Below, piece by piece: positions 48,089 through 56,658 of a DNA stretch of 64,000 bases. The DNA lies in contig NZ_JAJHNP010000008.1 of the NCBI RefSeq assembly GCF_020819595.1, positions 310,001 through 374,000 on the forward strand, given 5' to 3'. Position 1 is the stretch's first letter; each line of letters starts with the position of its first letter. A model generated the notes under the pieces. That model searched no databases, was not told where the DNA came from, and saw nothing but the letters and a program-made list of their open reading frames with translations. This DNA comes from Streptomyces barringtoniae. GTDB taxonomy: Bacteria > Actinomycetota > Actinomycetes > Streptomycetales > Streptomycetaceae. The position numbers and the translations under genes are program-made.

Positions 48089-49180
48089 ATGCGGGACGCT
48101 CTTTCGACGATGAGCCGCAGACAGTTGATGAAATGGGCCGGAGGAATGCTGGGAACGGCCACCTTGGGCTCGGCCGCCACCGTCGCCTTGACCAGCGGCA
48201 CCGCATCCGCAACCGTCGCCGCGTCCTCGAAGTTCGACCTCACCGCGGCGTCGTCCGAGTTGTTGCGGGAAATAGGACTCCAAGACGTCCGCGTCATGCA
48301 GTCCTTCTCCTTCGACAACACCAACAAGCACATCTACACGGTCGGCCTCGTCCAAGCCTCCAGGCAACTCCCGGGGGAATCCCGCCAGTACACCGGCGAC
48401 GAACGCTCGGCCAACGGCGATCTAGTCGTCACCCGCCTGGACCTCACCGGTGCGGAAATCGGGCGTATGTACCTCAAGGGATTCGGCCACGGCGTCGCGA
48501 TAGCCGCCGAACCCTCCGGCAACAGCGCCTACCTGTGGACCGAAACCGACGCCGTTGCGTCCACCGATGCGAACAACGTCACCAATGGCTGGGGCAGCAA
48601 GTTGGCCCGCTTCAAGTTCGTCAACGGCGCGGTCCTCAACACCGGCTCATCGCAGCTGACCAAGTACAGCCCCGTCTCCGGAGCTGACCGCACCACGGTG
48701 GCCATCGACCCGGTCAACAGCCGCCTGGCCGTGCGCTACCGGCTCAACGGCACCTTCATGTTCAGCCTCTACGACCTCGCCGCTTTCAAGTCCGGCACGT
48801 TCACCCCGCTGGCCACGGTCACCCAGCCGACCGGCGCCGCCTATTCCGACTTCCAGGGCTTCACAAGCCTCGGCCAGTACCTGTACATGATCGACGGAAA
48901 CGCCTACACGTACGCCAACAACACCACGACGACGCCCACCAATCCTGACGGCAACACCTACATCACCAGAATCGACTGGAACACCGGATCCGTCAGCGAC
49001 CGCCAGCTCACCAAGGCCGCCCAGAGCCTCTACTACCGGGAACCCGAAGGCCTCGCCATCCAGATCCCGGACACCAGCAACATGGCAGCCTGCCGACTGG
49101 TCATGGGATTCGCCTCGGAAAACTCGGCCACGGATACCGACAAGATGGCCAGCTTTTACTACAAGAGCAGCCTGATTTGA
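48089..49180 (+). CDS. Tat-exported TagC/P68-RBP-like beta-propeller protein
   Basis: 363 aa from the ATG 48089. The N-terminus has the twin-arginine motif SRRQLMK followed by a hydrophobic stretch and 'GTASA', so Tat export is predicted. The mature part shows propeller blades: 'QSFSFDNTNKHIYTVGLV', 'LVVTRLDLTGAEIGRMYLK', 'GFGHGVAIAAEPSG' and 'LARFKFVNG'. This is the TagC-like/phage receptor-binding propeller family (sometimes annotated as phage baseplate protein). It may bind cell-wall polymer. Divergent from the RHS toxin across about 330 bp; a functional link is possible but unproven. Confidence 0.8.
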   Translation: MRDALSTMSRRQLMKWAGGMLGTATLGSAATVALTSGTASATVAASSKFDLTAASSELLREIGLQDVRVMQSFSFDNTNKHIYTVGLVQASRQLPGESRQYTGDERSANGDLVVTRLDLTGAEIGRMYLKGFGHGVAIAAEPSGNSAYLWTETDAVASTDANNVTNGWGSKLARFKFVNGAVLNTGSSQLTKYSPVSGADRTTVAIDPVNSRLAVRYRLNGTFMFSLYDLAAFKSGTFTPLATVTQPTGAAYSDFQGFTSLGQYLYMIDGNAYTYANNTTTTPTNPDGNTYITRIDWNTGSVSDRQLTKAAQSLYYREPEGLAIQIPDTSNMAACRLVMGFASENSATDTDKMASFYYKSSLI

Positions 49181-49397
49181 TGCGGCGATATTGATCGTCG
49201 CGGAGTAACCAGCGCAGTAGGTCGTCAGGCGAGCAGAGCCGCCAGGGCATCGCGAGGGGTCCGGTCAACAGATTGGGCCCCTCGTTCAGCCCTACCTGCA
49301 GCCTGTTGAGCATCTTCAGCAAGGACGAGCTCAGCGAGCTCTGGCCGTGCGCCTCTGGCCCCATCCCCGTACGCGCCCGCGCCGGCAAAATGCTGCC

Positions 49398-49830
49398 ATG
49401 CCCCAAGTCACCCCTTCTTCCCTCGCAGTGTCGGCCCGCATGAGCCGACAGAGCTCCCGCGACACCGCTGCTGAGGTTGCGGTCCGACGGCTCCTGCACG
49501 CGGCGGGCATGCGCTACCGGGTGAACGTTCCGGTCCCCAGCATGCCCCGTCGCGTAATCGACATCGTCTTCACGAAGGCCAAGATCGCCGTCTTCATCGA
49601 CGGCTGCTTCTGGCACGGCTGTCCTGAGCACGCAACACAGCCGAAGACGAACGCGGAGTGGTGGCGAGCCAAGCTCGACAGGAACATGGCTCGGGATGTC
49701 GAAACGACCGACCACCCTGACGGCTGAGGGATGGACTGTCCTGCGCTTTTGGGAGCACGAATCCCCCGAGTACGTTGCCGACCGGGTCGCCGCTTGCGTC
49801 ACCTCGACTAGGCGTGAGTCCCGCTCATAG
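49398..49830 (+). pseudogene. vsr: very-short-patch repair endonuclease, frameshifted
   Basis: The ATG 49398 frame encodes Vsr signatures ('MSRQSSRDTAAEVAVRRLL', 'RVIDIVFTKAKIAVFIDG', 'CFWHGCPEHATQPKTN') up to about 49715, then stops at 49727. Removing one C from the CACCCTG at 49714-49720 restores the expected C-terminus ('LTAEGWTVLRFWEHESPEYV') to the stop at 49828. The gene is broken by a 1-bp insertion, or the assembly has an error. Vsr nicks T-G mismatches made by cytosine-methylase deamination. No intact methylase is adjacent; only a truncated one exists at 61763. Confidence 0.85.
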
Positions 49831-50232
49831 GGGAAGCCGACGACTTCTTCGTCCTGAACGCGATCAGGCCCTTTGTGACCTTGTCCACAAGGTGCTGAGC
49901 TGCACGTACCACTCCGCAGGCGTCCATAGCCGTCCAGGACGGTACGGGCGCGGCTGCCTTGTTTGGCCCCCCGTTTGGCCCCCTGCTCGGACGCCTGCGG
50001 GGCCATATCGTGGGCGGATCGTGCCTGGTCCCGGGGCCTCTGGGCGCGCTCGCTCGGCCGACTACGTGCGTCCCTGTTGCCGGCATGAGCTTGGTGTACG
50101 GACAGCCCGAGCATGCTCCGCAACGCAACTGGGCAGAGAAGCATCTACGGCGGTGACCGATCCGTGACAGAACGTAGAGTTCGCAAGCGTCACTTTGGTC
50201 CCTAACCTATGGTCGAGGGGGAGGTGAGTGGC
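49831..50232. other. non-coding gap
   Basis: 400 bp with no supported gene. It contains the second GTTTGGCCC pair and, at its right end, the ribosome site of the ImmA-like gene. Confidence 0.55.
49961..49984 (+). repeat. GTTTGGCCC direct repeat, copy 2
   Basis: GTTTGGCCCC at 49961 and GTTTGGCCCCCT at 49973, matching the pair at 33299/33309. Confidence 0.5.
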
Positions 50233-51282
50233 ATGTCTGTCCGTGTCCGGGTGGAACCGGCTCTGTTGGAGTGGGCGGTTGAGCGGGCCGGATGGTCGGA
50301 GGAGATTGCTGCCCAACGTGTCCCGAAGCTTGACGAGTGGCTTACCGGGAGAGCTCGCCCCACGCTGAAGCAGTTGGAGCGTTTCGCTCACCTCACCCAC
50401 GCACCGCTCGGACTCCTGTTCCTCCCTGAGCCGCCGGAGGAGCCTGTACCGATCCCCGACATGCGAACGCTCGGCAATCGCGCCATTGTTCGCCCCTCCG
50501 TCGACCTCCTTGACACCATCTATTCCTGCCAGTCGCGGCAGGACTGGTACCGCGATTACGCGAACAGTCACGGCGCCCCAGACCTCGAATTCGTTGGATC
50601 TGTAAACACGTCTAGTGACTCCCGTGAAGTAGCCGACGAGATCAGGGAAGCGTTGCGCTTCAGCGTTTCTGAGCGGACGGCTTTTGCAACTTGGCAAGAA
50701 GCGTTGCGCCAACTCATCGACCGCATCGAGGGTATTGGGGTTCTCGTTATGGTCAATGGGGTGGTGGGAGCTGACACGCATCGTAAGCTAAAGCCGGAGG
50801 AGTTTCGCGGCTTCGCCCTGTCCGATCCCATTGCTCCGCTGATTTTCGTTAACGGTGCGGATACTAAAGCTGCTCAAATCTTCACCGTGGTTCATGAGCT
50901 TTGCCATATCTGGCTCGGTGAAAGTGCACTCTCTGATGCTGCAATGGCGAAGAAGAGTGACAATGAAGCGGAGCTATGGTGCAATCGTGTGGCAGCAGAG
51001 GTGCTTGTTCCGCTGGTTGAAATTCGCAGTGAGTACGGCGGTGACGCCACAGTTGCCGAGTTGGAACGTCTTGCGCGTCGGTATCGCGTAAGTACCCTAG
51101 TGGTTTTGAAGCGGCTCTATGATGCAGGGTTCCTTCAATGGGATGACTATCAGGCGCGGTACGCTGCTGAACGCCAACGTGTTGTCGCCGCAATGGCAGG
51201 GCGGGAGGGTGAGTCTGGTGGCAGTTTCTATAACACGCAGCCTCTGCGTCTTGGTCGACGGTTCGGTTCGCACGCGCAGTGA
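50233..51282 (+). CDS. ImmA/IrrE metallopeptidase, C-terminus frameshifted
   Basis: 349 aa from the ATG 50233, which has a perfect GGAGGTGA upstream; an ATG at 50209 is less likely. The N-terminal part is an HTH-like helical domain ('WSEEIAAQRVPKLDEWLTG'). The zinc motif HELCH (221-225) and 'NEAELWCNRVAAEVLVP' define the COG2856/ImmA peptidase. ImmA-type enzymes cleave repressors. The end 'RLGRRFGSHAQ' looks abnormal: a GTTCG tandem duplication (51261-51270) shifts the frame, and the expected tail continues in the next small frame. Codon use is AT-richer than in the core genes. Confidence 0.85.
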   Translation: MSVRVRVEPALLEWAVERAGWSEEIAAQRVPKLDEWLTGRARPTLKQLERFAHLTHAPLGLLFLPEPPEEPVPIPDMRTLGNRAIVRPSVDLLDTIYSCQSRQDWYRDYANSHGAPDLEFVGSVNTSSDSREVADEIREALRFSVSERTAFATWQEALRQLIDRIEGIGVLVMVNGVVGADTHRKLKPEEFRGFALSDPIAPLIFVNGADTKAAQIFTVVHELCHIWLGESALSDAAMAKKSDNEAELWCNRVAAEVLVPLVEIRSEYGGDATVAELERLARRYRVSTLVVLKRLYDAGFLQWDDYQARYAAERQRVVAAMAGREGESGGSFYNTQPLRLGRRFGSHAQ

Positions 51283-51392
51283 TCGCAGACACCTTTGAAG
51301 GCGGGACGCCCTTCAGGGATGCCTATCATCTTCTGGGTACGAAAAAGCATCAGACGTTTGAGAATCTCGTTGCGAGTATCGGGGCCGCCTAA
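51279..51392 (+). pseudogene. detached C-terminal tail of the ImmA-like protein
   Basis: 37 codons from a GTG that overlaps the ImmA stop, ending TAATG on the DUF4411 start. The sequence 'VIADTFEGGTPFRDAYHLLG', then 'TKKHQTFENLVASIG', resembles the tail of ImmA-like proteins paired with DUF4411. Removing 5 bp upstream would join it as 'RRFARAVIADTF'. Translational reinitiation could still make it as a separate peptide. Confidence 0.65.
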
Positions 51393-51892
51393 TGTATCTA
51401 GTCGACTCCAACGTGCTGATCGAGGCGAAGAATCGCTACTATGCCTTTGATATAGCGCCTGGATTCTGGGCGTGGCTTGATTACGCTCACACTAACTTCG
51501 TAGCATGCAGCATTGAGCCTGTAAGGGATGAGTTGATCCAGGGTGGGGACGAGCTAGCAGATTGGGCGAGCAGTCATCCTGACTTCTTTCGGCCCATAGA
51601 CGCAGTCACTACCACGCACTTTGCTCCGCTTACGGTTTGGGCTAATTCTCGCAGCTACACGACTGCTGCCATCGCGGAATTCTTGAATAATACGGCCGAT
51701 TTCTTCTTGGTGGCCTATGCGATAGCGCACAATCATACGCTCGTCACCCACGAACAACCTCGGCCGGACTCCAAGAGGCGTATTCTTATTCCAGACGCCT
51801 GCGAGGCGATGGGTGTGACTTACGCGAATACATTCGTAATGTTGCGCAATTCGAGAGCGCGGCTTGACTTCCAAACGCCGACGGCTGCCTGA
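51392..51892 (+). CDS. DUF4411 PIN-like protein
   Basis: 166 aa from the ATG 51392, overlapping the preceding stop. The opening 'MYLVDSNVLIEAKNRYYAF' has the first PIN acidic residue, and 'NNTADFFLVAYAIAHNHT' carries the next ones, followed by 'LVTHEQ'. DUF4411 proteins are PIN-like putative ribonucleases that occur beside ImmA/XRE genes, toxin-antitoxin style. The upstream ImmA-like gene would be the regulator. Low GC and rare codons indicate acquisition. A hairpin follows. Confidence 0.85.
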   Translation: MYLVDSNVLIEAKNRYYAFDIAPGFWAWLDYAHTNFVACSIEPVRDELIQGGDELADWASSHPDFFRPIDAVTTTHFAPLTVWANSRSYTTAAIAEFLNNTADFFLVAYAIAHNHTLVTHEQPRPDSKRRILIPDACEAMGVTYANTFVMLRNSRARLDFQTPTAA

Positions 51893-51916
51893 TCGTCGTA
51901 CGGTTAATGACGCGAG

Positions 51917-51942
51917 GACCTGGGTCCATGTGAACCCAGGTC
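51917..51942. terminator. terminator between DUF4411 and XRE genes
   Basis: GACCTGGGT and ACCCAGGTC form a 9-bp stem between convergent genes. Confidence 0.6.
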
Positions 51943-51955
51943 GCCTCTCGTGAAG

Positions 51956-53203
51956 TCACCGAGGCATGAACCCGGGCTTCTGCTCGGCGAGCGAGTGAAG
52001 CCGGGCGAGGTAGTCCTGTGCCCCCGGCTCGGAGCTGTACCGGTGGCGCATCTCGGCAGCAAGCTCGCGGCTGGTCATGATCAGTGAAGGCACCGACTTG
52101 CGGTCCCCTTCGAGAGCCCGCTCACCCATGATGAGTGCCTGTTCCAAGTCGCCCTCACGCGCCGCCGTGACTCCTAGCGTGACCCGCGCTTCTGCGTTGC
52201 GCATCGGCGAACGCTCGGTGCCGTCGAAGTCTGTTCCCGCCCTCAGCACCTCTTCTGCGAGCGTGCGCGCAAGCTTGTCTTCGCCGACCAGGCGGTAGCA
52301 GTCCATCGCGTAGAAATCGAACTTGGCTGGGTCAACCACGAAGTGGTTGTCAAGGTTCTCGGGGTACGGCATCCCTTCGAGCAACCGCCGCCCCTTGTCC
52401 AAGGCCACCTCGACTTGCCGGCGGTCACCGATCCGCGCCCACGCCTTGGCTTCCTGGGCTGCGAGCTGTACGGCCACGCCGTGATGCTGTGCCGTCTCGG
52501 CTCCGGCCTGGGCCGCTGCGATGACGCCGCGGTAGTCGCCGTTCGTGAGGGCGAACCATGCCCGCATTTCGTGTGCCCACCCGGCCACCTCGGCATGGTC
52601 AGCCTCGGTCGCGAGTGAGAGCGCGGCCTGTCGCGTCGACTCGGCCGCGTGACGGGCGCCCGTGTCGTACTCGACACAGCCGACCAGTAGCGCGAGCCAA
52701 CCGGACAGTGCGAGCACCTCGCGGTGCTGCGCGAGTGTGAGGCTCTTCGTGTGAAGTTCGACGACACGGCGTAGCCACTGCCGCCCCTCGATGAGGAGCT
52801 GTTCGCTCGGCATGAACGGGTACTCCGAGGCGAGCCGGTCCGCCGTGATCCGGAGGGCATCAAGCGTGGCGTTGTCGACGTCGGACCGGTTGAGACGGCT
52901 GACGATCTCCAGCGTCTCCATGCCGGACGCGGCCAGGATCTCCTTGTCCCCGTCTCGCCGGGAGGGCGCCGGGAAGAGTGCGTGAGTCACGGTGCCGAAA
53001 GGGGCCGCGATGATCGGTTGGTAGAAGTCGTTCGGCATCTGGCCTGACTCCCAGCGCTTCCACTGGCGAATCATGCTGTCTTCCGCGGGCAGCTCCGTGG
53101 GAGCGTGCGCCCGCAGCACCCTTACCGCGTCACGCTGCGACCAGTCACGGGCCGCTCGTTCAGCAGCGATGCGCCGCGCCCATGCGGGCCTGTCGTCGGT
53201 CAT
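51956..53203 (-). CDS. XRE-family HTH regulator with TPR domain
   Basis: 415 aa from the ATG 53203. The N-terminal DNA-binding region ('RDWSQRDAVRVLRAHAP', 'MIRQWKRWESGQMPNDF') is followed by about ten helix pairs resembling TPRs ('GWLALLVGCVEYDTG', 'AHEMRAWFALTNGDYRG'). In Streptomyces many such proteins are peptide- or small-molecule-responsive regulators. At the left edge of the conjugative element it may control transfer or maintenance; no partner ligand gene is recognised. The function is inferred from architecture. Confidence 0.8.
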   Translation of the reverse strand: MTDDRPAWARRIAAERAARDWSQRDAVRVLRAHAPTELPAEDSMIRQWKRWESGQMPNDFYQPIIAAPFGTVTHALFPAPSRRDGDKEILAASGMETLEIVSRLNRSDVDNATLDALRITADRLASEYPFMPSEQLLIEGRQWLRRVVELHTKSLTLAQHREVLALSGWLALLVGCVEYDTGARHAAESTRQAALSLATEADHAEVAGWAHEMRAWFALTNGDYRGVIAAAQAGAETAQHHGVAVQLAAQEAKAWARIGDRRQVEVALDKGRRLLEGMPYPENLDNHFVVDPAKFDFYAMDCYRLVGEDKLARTLAEEVLRAGTDFDGTERSPMRNAEARVTLGVTAAREGDLEQALIMGERALEGDRKSVPSLIMTSRELAAEMRHRYSSEPGAQDYLARLHSLAEQKPGFMPR

Positions 53204-53361
53204 GCGCCCTCCTCCGAGTGCCTACTCCGAGTCTCACCCGCGAGCCAGGGGGACAGGGAAGGGGACACAGGGGTGTCACTGGACATGTCCCCACCTCCGC
53301 CGAGCCGTCCCCTGGGTGTCACTTACCTCACAACTTCCGTTCCCCGCATGCTGGTTGCAGA

Positions 53362-53697
53362 TCACGCACCACCCGGGACGGAGCGCTCTTCGAGCACTGC
53401 GACCCGTTCAGCCAATGCCTGAATCTGGGAGCGGATTTCCTTGATGTCGTCGCGCACGTCGCTGCTGGGGGAAGCCCCGTCGCTGACGAAGTTGCCGAGA
53501 TTGCCGGCCGACACGATCAACCCTTCGGCCCGGAGCGCAGCCAAGCCGTTCTGGATGGTCTGGCTCGCGAATCCGAAGCGGTCGATCAACTCGCGCTGTG
53601 ACGGGAGTTTGTCCCCCGGCTTCATCTTCTTGATGTCGTCGCGAAGTGCGTCCGCGACCTGCACCGCTTTCGGCTTCGGCCCTCCTGTGGCAGTCAT
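53362..53697 (-). CDS. GntR-family transfer repressor (KorA/KorSA type)
   Basis: 111 aa from the ATG 53697. The winged HTH is standard ('ALRDDIKKMKPGDKLPSQRE', 'IDRFGFASQTIQNGLAAL', 'GLIVSAGNLGNFV'), followed by a short coiled coil ('IKEIRSQIQALAERVAVLEE') in place of a ligand domain. Short GntR proteins of this type are the transfer repressors of Streptomyces plasmids and AICEs. It is divergent from the spread/tra genes and has repeated candidate operators just upstream. Confidence 0.85.
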   Translation of the reverse strand: MTATGGPKPKAVQVADALRDDIKKMKPGDKLPSQRELIDRFGFASQTIQNGLAALRAEGLIVSAGNLGNFVSDGASPSSDVRDDIKEIRSQIQALAERVAVLEERSVPGGA

Positions 53698-54264
53698 GCT
53701 CTGAGCGTACCCACCACAGCGAACTAGTGCGCATCACCCCGCGAGGGTTGTGCACCACAGCAGACTAGTGCAAGCTAGTCAATGAGCGGTCGCCCGGATC
53801 CCTGGGAAACGGCCGTTTGACCTGCACGAATGCACAGGGCGGGGACGCTGCAATCCCGCTAAAGGCCAGGGGATCAATCAGGGTTTCGGCCCGGTCTGGC
53901 GAGGTGGCCCGGCGACCACGAGCAACGGCCGGAGAGTGGGGACGTGGTCCCCCTTGCAGTGATTCACCCCTGTTGACCTCGACTGATGGGACATCCAGTG
54001 CACCGACGAAGACTGTGGGCGCCGCCGTGACGGACCGGCCGGCGGGCGCCAGTACGTCATCCCGGTCCGTGAGCGGTACGCGCGCTCGCGGCCAATCCGG
54101 TCCGCTCACTTCCTGCCATCGCGGCGGCTAGCGCTGCGGCCGGTTGCCTCCCTCGCCTGTCCGGTCCCGCATTCGCTGCGGTGGTCGTACGGGCGGGGTG
54201 TGGGGAGCCGCAGGCCGGCTTGGCCGGCCGGGTCCACCACCTACGACACACGTCAGGAGTCCGC
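53698..54264. other. regulatory gap between GntR and spread genes
   Basis: 567 bp. The left part holds the 19-bp direct repeats (53712-53771). The rest is GC-rich with no supported gene; it should contain the rightward promoter of the transfer genes. Confidence 0.6.
53712..53771. promoter_or_regulatory. candidate GntR operators
   Basis: CACCACAGC-NN-ACTAGTGC at 53712-53730 and again at 53753-53771, 41 bp apart. Only the two middle bases differ. A further CTAGT lies at 53775-53779. Confidence 0.7.
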
Positions 54265-54420
54265 ATGGCCAGCGAGAACACGCAGCAGCCGATCGACCTG
54301 ACCACCCCGGAGAACGTCGACAAGGGCCAGCAGGTCTACGCCCGGATCGAGTCCGGCGAGTGCACGGACGTGAAGGCCGAGCTGGACGCCGCTTACGGCA
54401 TCACCTCCGAGCAGGACTGA
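54265..54420 (+). CDS. small acidic protein of the transfer region
   Basis: 51 aa from the ATG 54265, with CAGGAG 5 nt upstream. Sequence blocks 'PIDLTTPENVDKGQQVYAR' and 'IESGECTDVKAELDAAYG' are soluble and acidic. I know no function. It is the first gene of the rightward block and is followed by a hairpin. Confidence 0.65.
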   Translation: MASENTQQPIDLTTPENVDKGQQVYARIESGECTDVKAELDAAYGITSEQD

Positions 54421-54442
54421 CCCAACTCACCCCAGAAACGGC

Positions 54443-54474
54443 GCACCCCCGGAGATAAGGGCCTCCGGGGGTGC
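54443..54474 (+). terminator. terminator or attenuator
   Basis: GCACCCCCGGAG and CTCCGGGGGTGC form a perfect 12-bp stem 22 bp after the small acidic gene. Confidence 0.7.
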
Positions 54475-54509
54475 TGTCGGGCCGTACCAGAGCAGAGGAG
54501 TCACGACCC

Positions 54510-54767
54510 ATGAGGCACATCGGTGCTGTTCAGGCGGTTGTTACCGCCGCTGAGTACGACCGCGAGCCGACGGCCGCGGAACTGGACGCCATCGAGCGGG
54601 AGCTCCCGCTCATCACGGCGGAGGTCGAGTTGCTGGACGCGCAGATCACCACCCTGGACCGGCCGGTCACCGAGGTGGACGCGCGGCGCCTTCGTCGGGC
54701 GCGGCGCAAGGTGCTCGCCGCCCGTCGCGCTCTGGCCAACCGCTACGGGGCCGGGGAGGCAGCGTGA
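54510..54767 (+). CDS. DUF6284-family protein
   Basis: 85 aa from the ATG 54510, with AGAGGAG 9 nt upstream. Conserved blocks 'YDREPTAAELDAIERELPL', 'LDAQITTLDRPVTEVDARR' and 'LRRARRKVLAARRALANR' identify DUF6284, a small helical family common in Streptomyces integrative elements. Function unknown. The next gene starts by GTGA overlap. Confidence 0.8.
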   Translation: MRHIGAVQAVVTAAEYDREPTAAELDAIERELPLITAEVELLDAQITTLDRPVTEVDARRLRRARRKVLAARRALANRYGAGEAA

Positions 54768-55294
54768 TCCGCCTTGTCACCGCCGGGCGTCTGCGGCGGC
54801 TGAGTGAGGACGCCGACCAGGCCCGCACGCGCGCCCGTGAGGTGCAGGGGCAAGCGGATGCCGCCTGGTCCCAGCACGTTCGGGAGCTGTTCGCCGTCAC
54901 CGACCGCGCCGAGCGCGCCGAGGCGGCCACGTCCGAGGTGGGGGTGATCCTTGCTCGCGCGTTGGAGGAGCTGTCCGCCGCGCAGCAGGAGCTGCTGCTG
55001 AAGGACATCGCGATCCGCCGTCTACGCCGGGAGCTGCAGGCCGGGTCGGTGGAGGGGCAGACGCTGATGCTGCTGCACCACGGCGAGCCGCACACCATCT
55101 ACGCCTCCCGCGAGGACGCGCACGCCGACACCGCCACCCACGGCGTGTCGGCGGATCAGGTGTGGCAGCCCTGCGATGAACGCCCGGCCGCGGCGTTCAC
55201 GTGGCGCTGTGAGGCGTTCATCTACAACGCCGCCTCCAACGGTTTCCGCCGCGCTCACCCGCCTGCTGCGAAGCCGGTCCAGGGGGCGGCATGA
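54764..55294 (+). CDS. coiled-coil protein of the transfer region
   Basis: 176 aa from the GTG 54764, overlapping the DUF6284 stop. Residues 10-90 are Ala/Glu/Arg heptads (coiled coil). The C-terminal half ('LLHHGEPHTIYASREDAHA', 'PAAAFTWRCEAFIYNAAS') is a compact domain without a recognised motif. The stop overlaps the DUF2637 start, so coordinated translation is likely. Function unknown. Confidence 0.65.
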   Translation: MIRLVTAGRLRRLSEDADQARTRAREVQGQADAAWSQHVRELFAVTDRAERAEAATSEVGVILARALEELSAAQQELLLKDIAIRRLRRELQAGSVEGQTLMLLHHGEPHTIYASREDAHADTATHGVSADQVWQPCDERPAAAFTWRCEAFIYNAASNGFRRAHPPAAKPVQGAA

Positions 55295-56298
55295 ACAGTG
55301 TTCAGACCCGTTCAGCGGAGCGCGCGCTGTCGGGCGGCACCTGGCTGATCGTGTGCGGGGCGATGCTCTACTCCATCCTCACCGTCACACCGCTCATGGC
55401 GGAGCACACGGCGGATCAGTGGGCGTGGACGGCGCCGATTCTGCCGCTGGTGGTCGATGCCGCGGTGGTCATCGTGGTCAAGCTCGATGACGTGCTGGCC
55501 CGTCTGGGCGGGCACGGCGGGCGCTGGCCGATGGTGCTGCGGTGGATGACCGGTCTGATGACGCTCGCGCTGAACACCGCAGACTCCGCGTTGAAGAAAG
55601 ACCTGGTGGGCGTGGCTGTCCACTCGGTTGCGCCGCTGCTGCTGATCGTCACGGCGGAAACCTCGCTGGCCTACCGGCGGGCGCTCGCCGCGGCGGTGGC
55701 GCGGGCAGAAGAGCAGCGGCGTGCCGAGCGTGCGGCAGCTGAGCAGGCGGCCCGCGAGCGGGCGGAAGCCGCCCGCCGGCAGGCCCGTGAGGAACGCGAG
55801 CACGCCGCCCAGATGGAGCGTGAACGGCGTGAGCACGAGGCCGCTCTGGCCCGTGAACAGGCCGAGCGGGAAGAGCGGCGCTGGCGCGAGGAACAGGAGC
55901 GCAGGGCCGCGCTGGAGATGGCTGAGCGGGCCGAGCGTGAACGCCGTGAACGCGAGCGTGAACAGCGCGAGCGGGAGCGTGAACGGGCCGAGTGGGAGGC
56001 CGCCGAACGCCGCGCCCGTGAGGCTGCGGAGCGGGCGGAGCGTGAACGCCGTGAACAGCAGGAGCGTGAGGAGCGGGCCGCGCGTGAACGCGCCGCGCTG
56101 CTTCAGCGCGGCCCGGCCACGAGCAAGCTCCCCGAGGACGAGGCGCGCGCCATCGTGGCCGCCGCCTTTGGCGCGGAACTGTCGGTACGGTCTGCGGCGG
56201 AGCTGTGCGGCTGGTCGGTGGGCTGGGTCTCCGCCCGCTACGCCGAACACCGCGACCCGGGCACGGGCGGCGCTGAGCTGGCCATCGCGAGCCGGTAA
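55291..56298 (+). CDS. DUF2637 membrane protein with long charged coiled coil
   Basis: 335 aa from the ATG 55291. Four hydrophobic segments cover residues about 15-130 ('LIVCGAMLYSILTVTPLMA', 'ILPLVVDAAVVIVVKLDDV', 'VHSVAPLLLIVTAETSLAY'). About 150 residues of Arg/Glu repeats follow (for example 'RERREREREQRERERERAEW'), and a C-terminal helix-turn-helix-like end ('RSAAELCGWSVGWVSARYAE'). DUF2637 proteins are typical of Streptomyces plasmids and AICEs and are thought to act in spread. The stop overlaps the next start (TAATG). Confidence 0.85.
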   Translation: MNSVQTRSAERALSGGTWLIVCGAMLYSILTVTPLMAEHTADQWAWTAPILPLVVDAAVVIVVKLDDVLARLGGHGGRWPMVLRWMTGLMTLALNTADSALKKDLVGVAVHSVAPLLLIVTAETSLAYRRALAAAVARAEEQRRAERAAAEQAARERAEAARRQAREEREHAAQMERERREHEAALAREQAEREERRWREEQERRAALEMAERAERERREREREQRERERERAEWEAAERRAREAAERAERERREQQEREERAARERAALLQRGPATSKLPEDEARAIVAAAFGAELSVRSAAELCGWSVGWVSARYAEHRDPGTGGAELAIASR

Positions 56299-56636
56299 TG
56301 GCCGCCGTTCCGGTCTATCGGTGGCGGCTCGCCCCTGACGGGTTGGCCACCCGCCGTCAACTGCGCGCCCTCGGTCTACGGCCGGGCGGGCAGGAGGTGG
56401 CCGCGCAGATCGAGCGTCCGCGGCGCCGCCGCGGTCCGCTGGTCGGCTACCTGTACTCGATCGAGCAGGCCAAGCCGGTCCGGCCGATGACGCCCGCCAA
56501 GCGGGAAGCGCTGGCGAAAGCGAACGCCGCGCGCCGTACCTGCCCGGAGTGCGGCCGGGACGCCGGATACGTCATCCCGCTCTCACTCGGCATGTGCGTG
56601 ACCTGCGCCTACCCCGAGGAACAGCGCGCCGCCTGA
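56298..56636 (+). CDS. RRQL-type protein with zinc ribbon
   Basis: 112 aa. 'ATRRQLRALGLRPGGQEVAA' at the N-terminus and 'CPECGRDAGYVIPLSLGM' with 'CVTC' at the C-terminus (two CxxC pairs, a zinc ribbon). This small family accompanies DUF2637 genes in actinomycete elements. The start overlaps the previous stop. Probably nucleic-acid binding; the exact role is unknown. Confidence 0.75.
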   Translation: MAAVPVYRWRLAPDGLATRRQLRALGLRPGGQEVAAQIERPRRRRGPLVGYLYSIEQAKPVRPMTPAKREALAKANAARRTCPECGRDAGYVIPLSLGMCVTCAYPEEQRAA

Positions 56637-56658
56637 ACCCCTTTCATCGACTGGAGAG

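Noticed and set aside
49181..49397. A minus-strand frame with 'LTGPLAMPWRLCSPDDLLRW'
   Set aside because: It looks protein-like for about 35 codons but has no start, ribosome site or continuing domain. Possibly a remnant, but not supportable.
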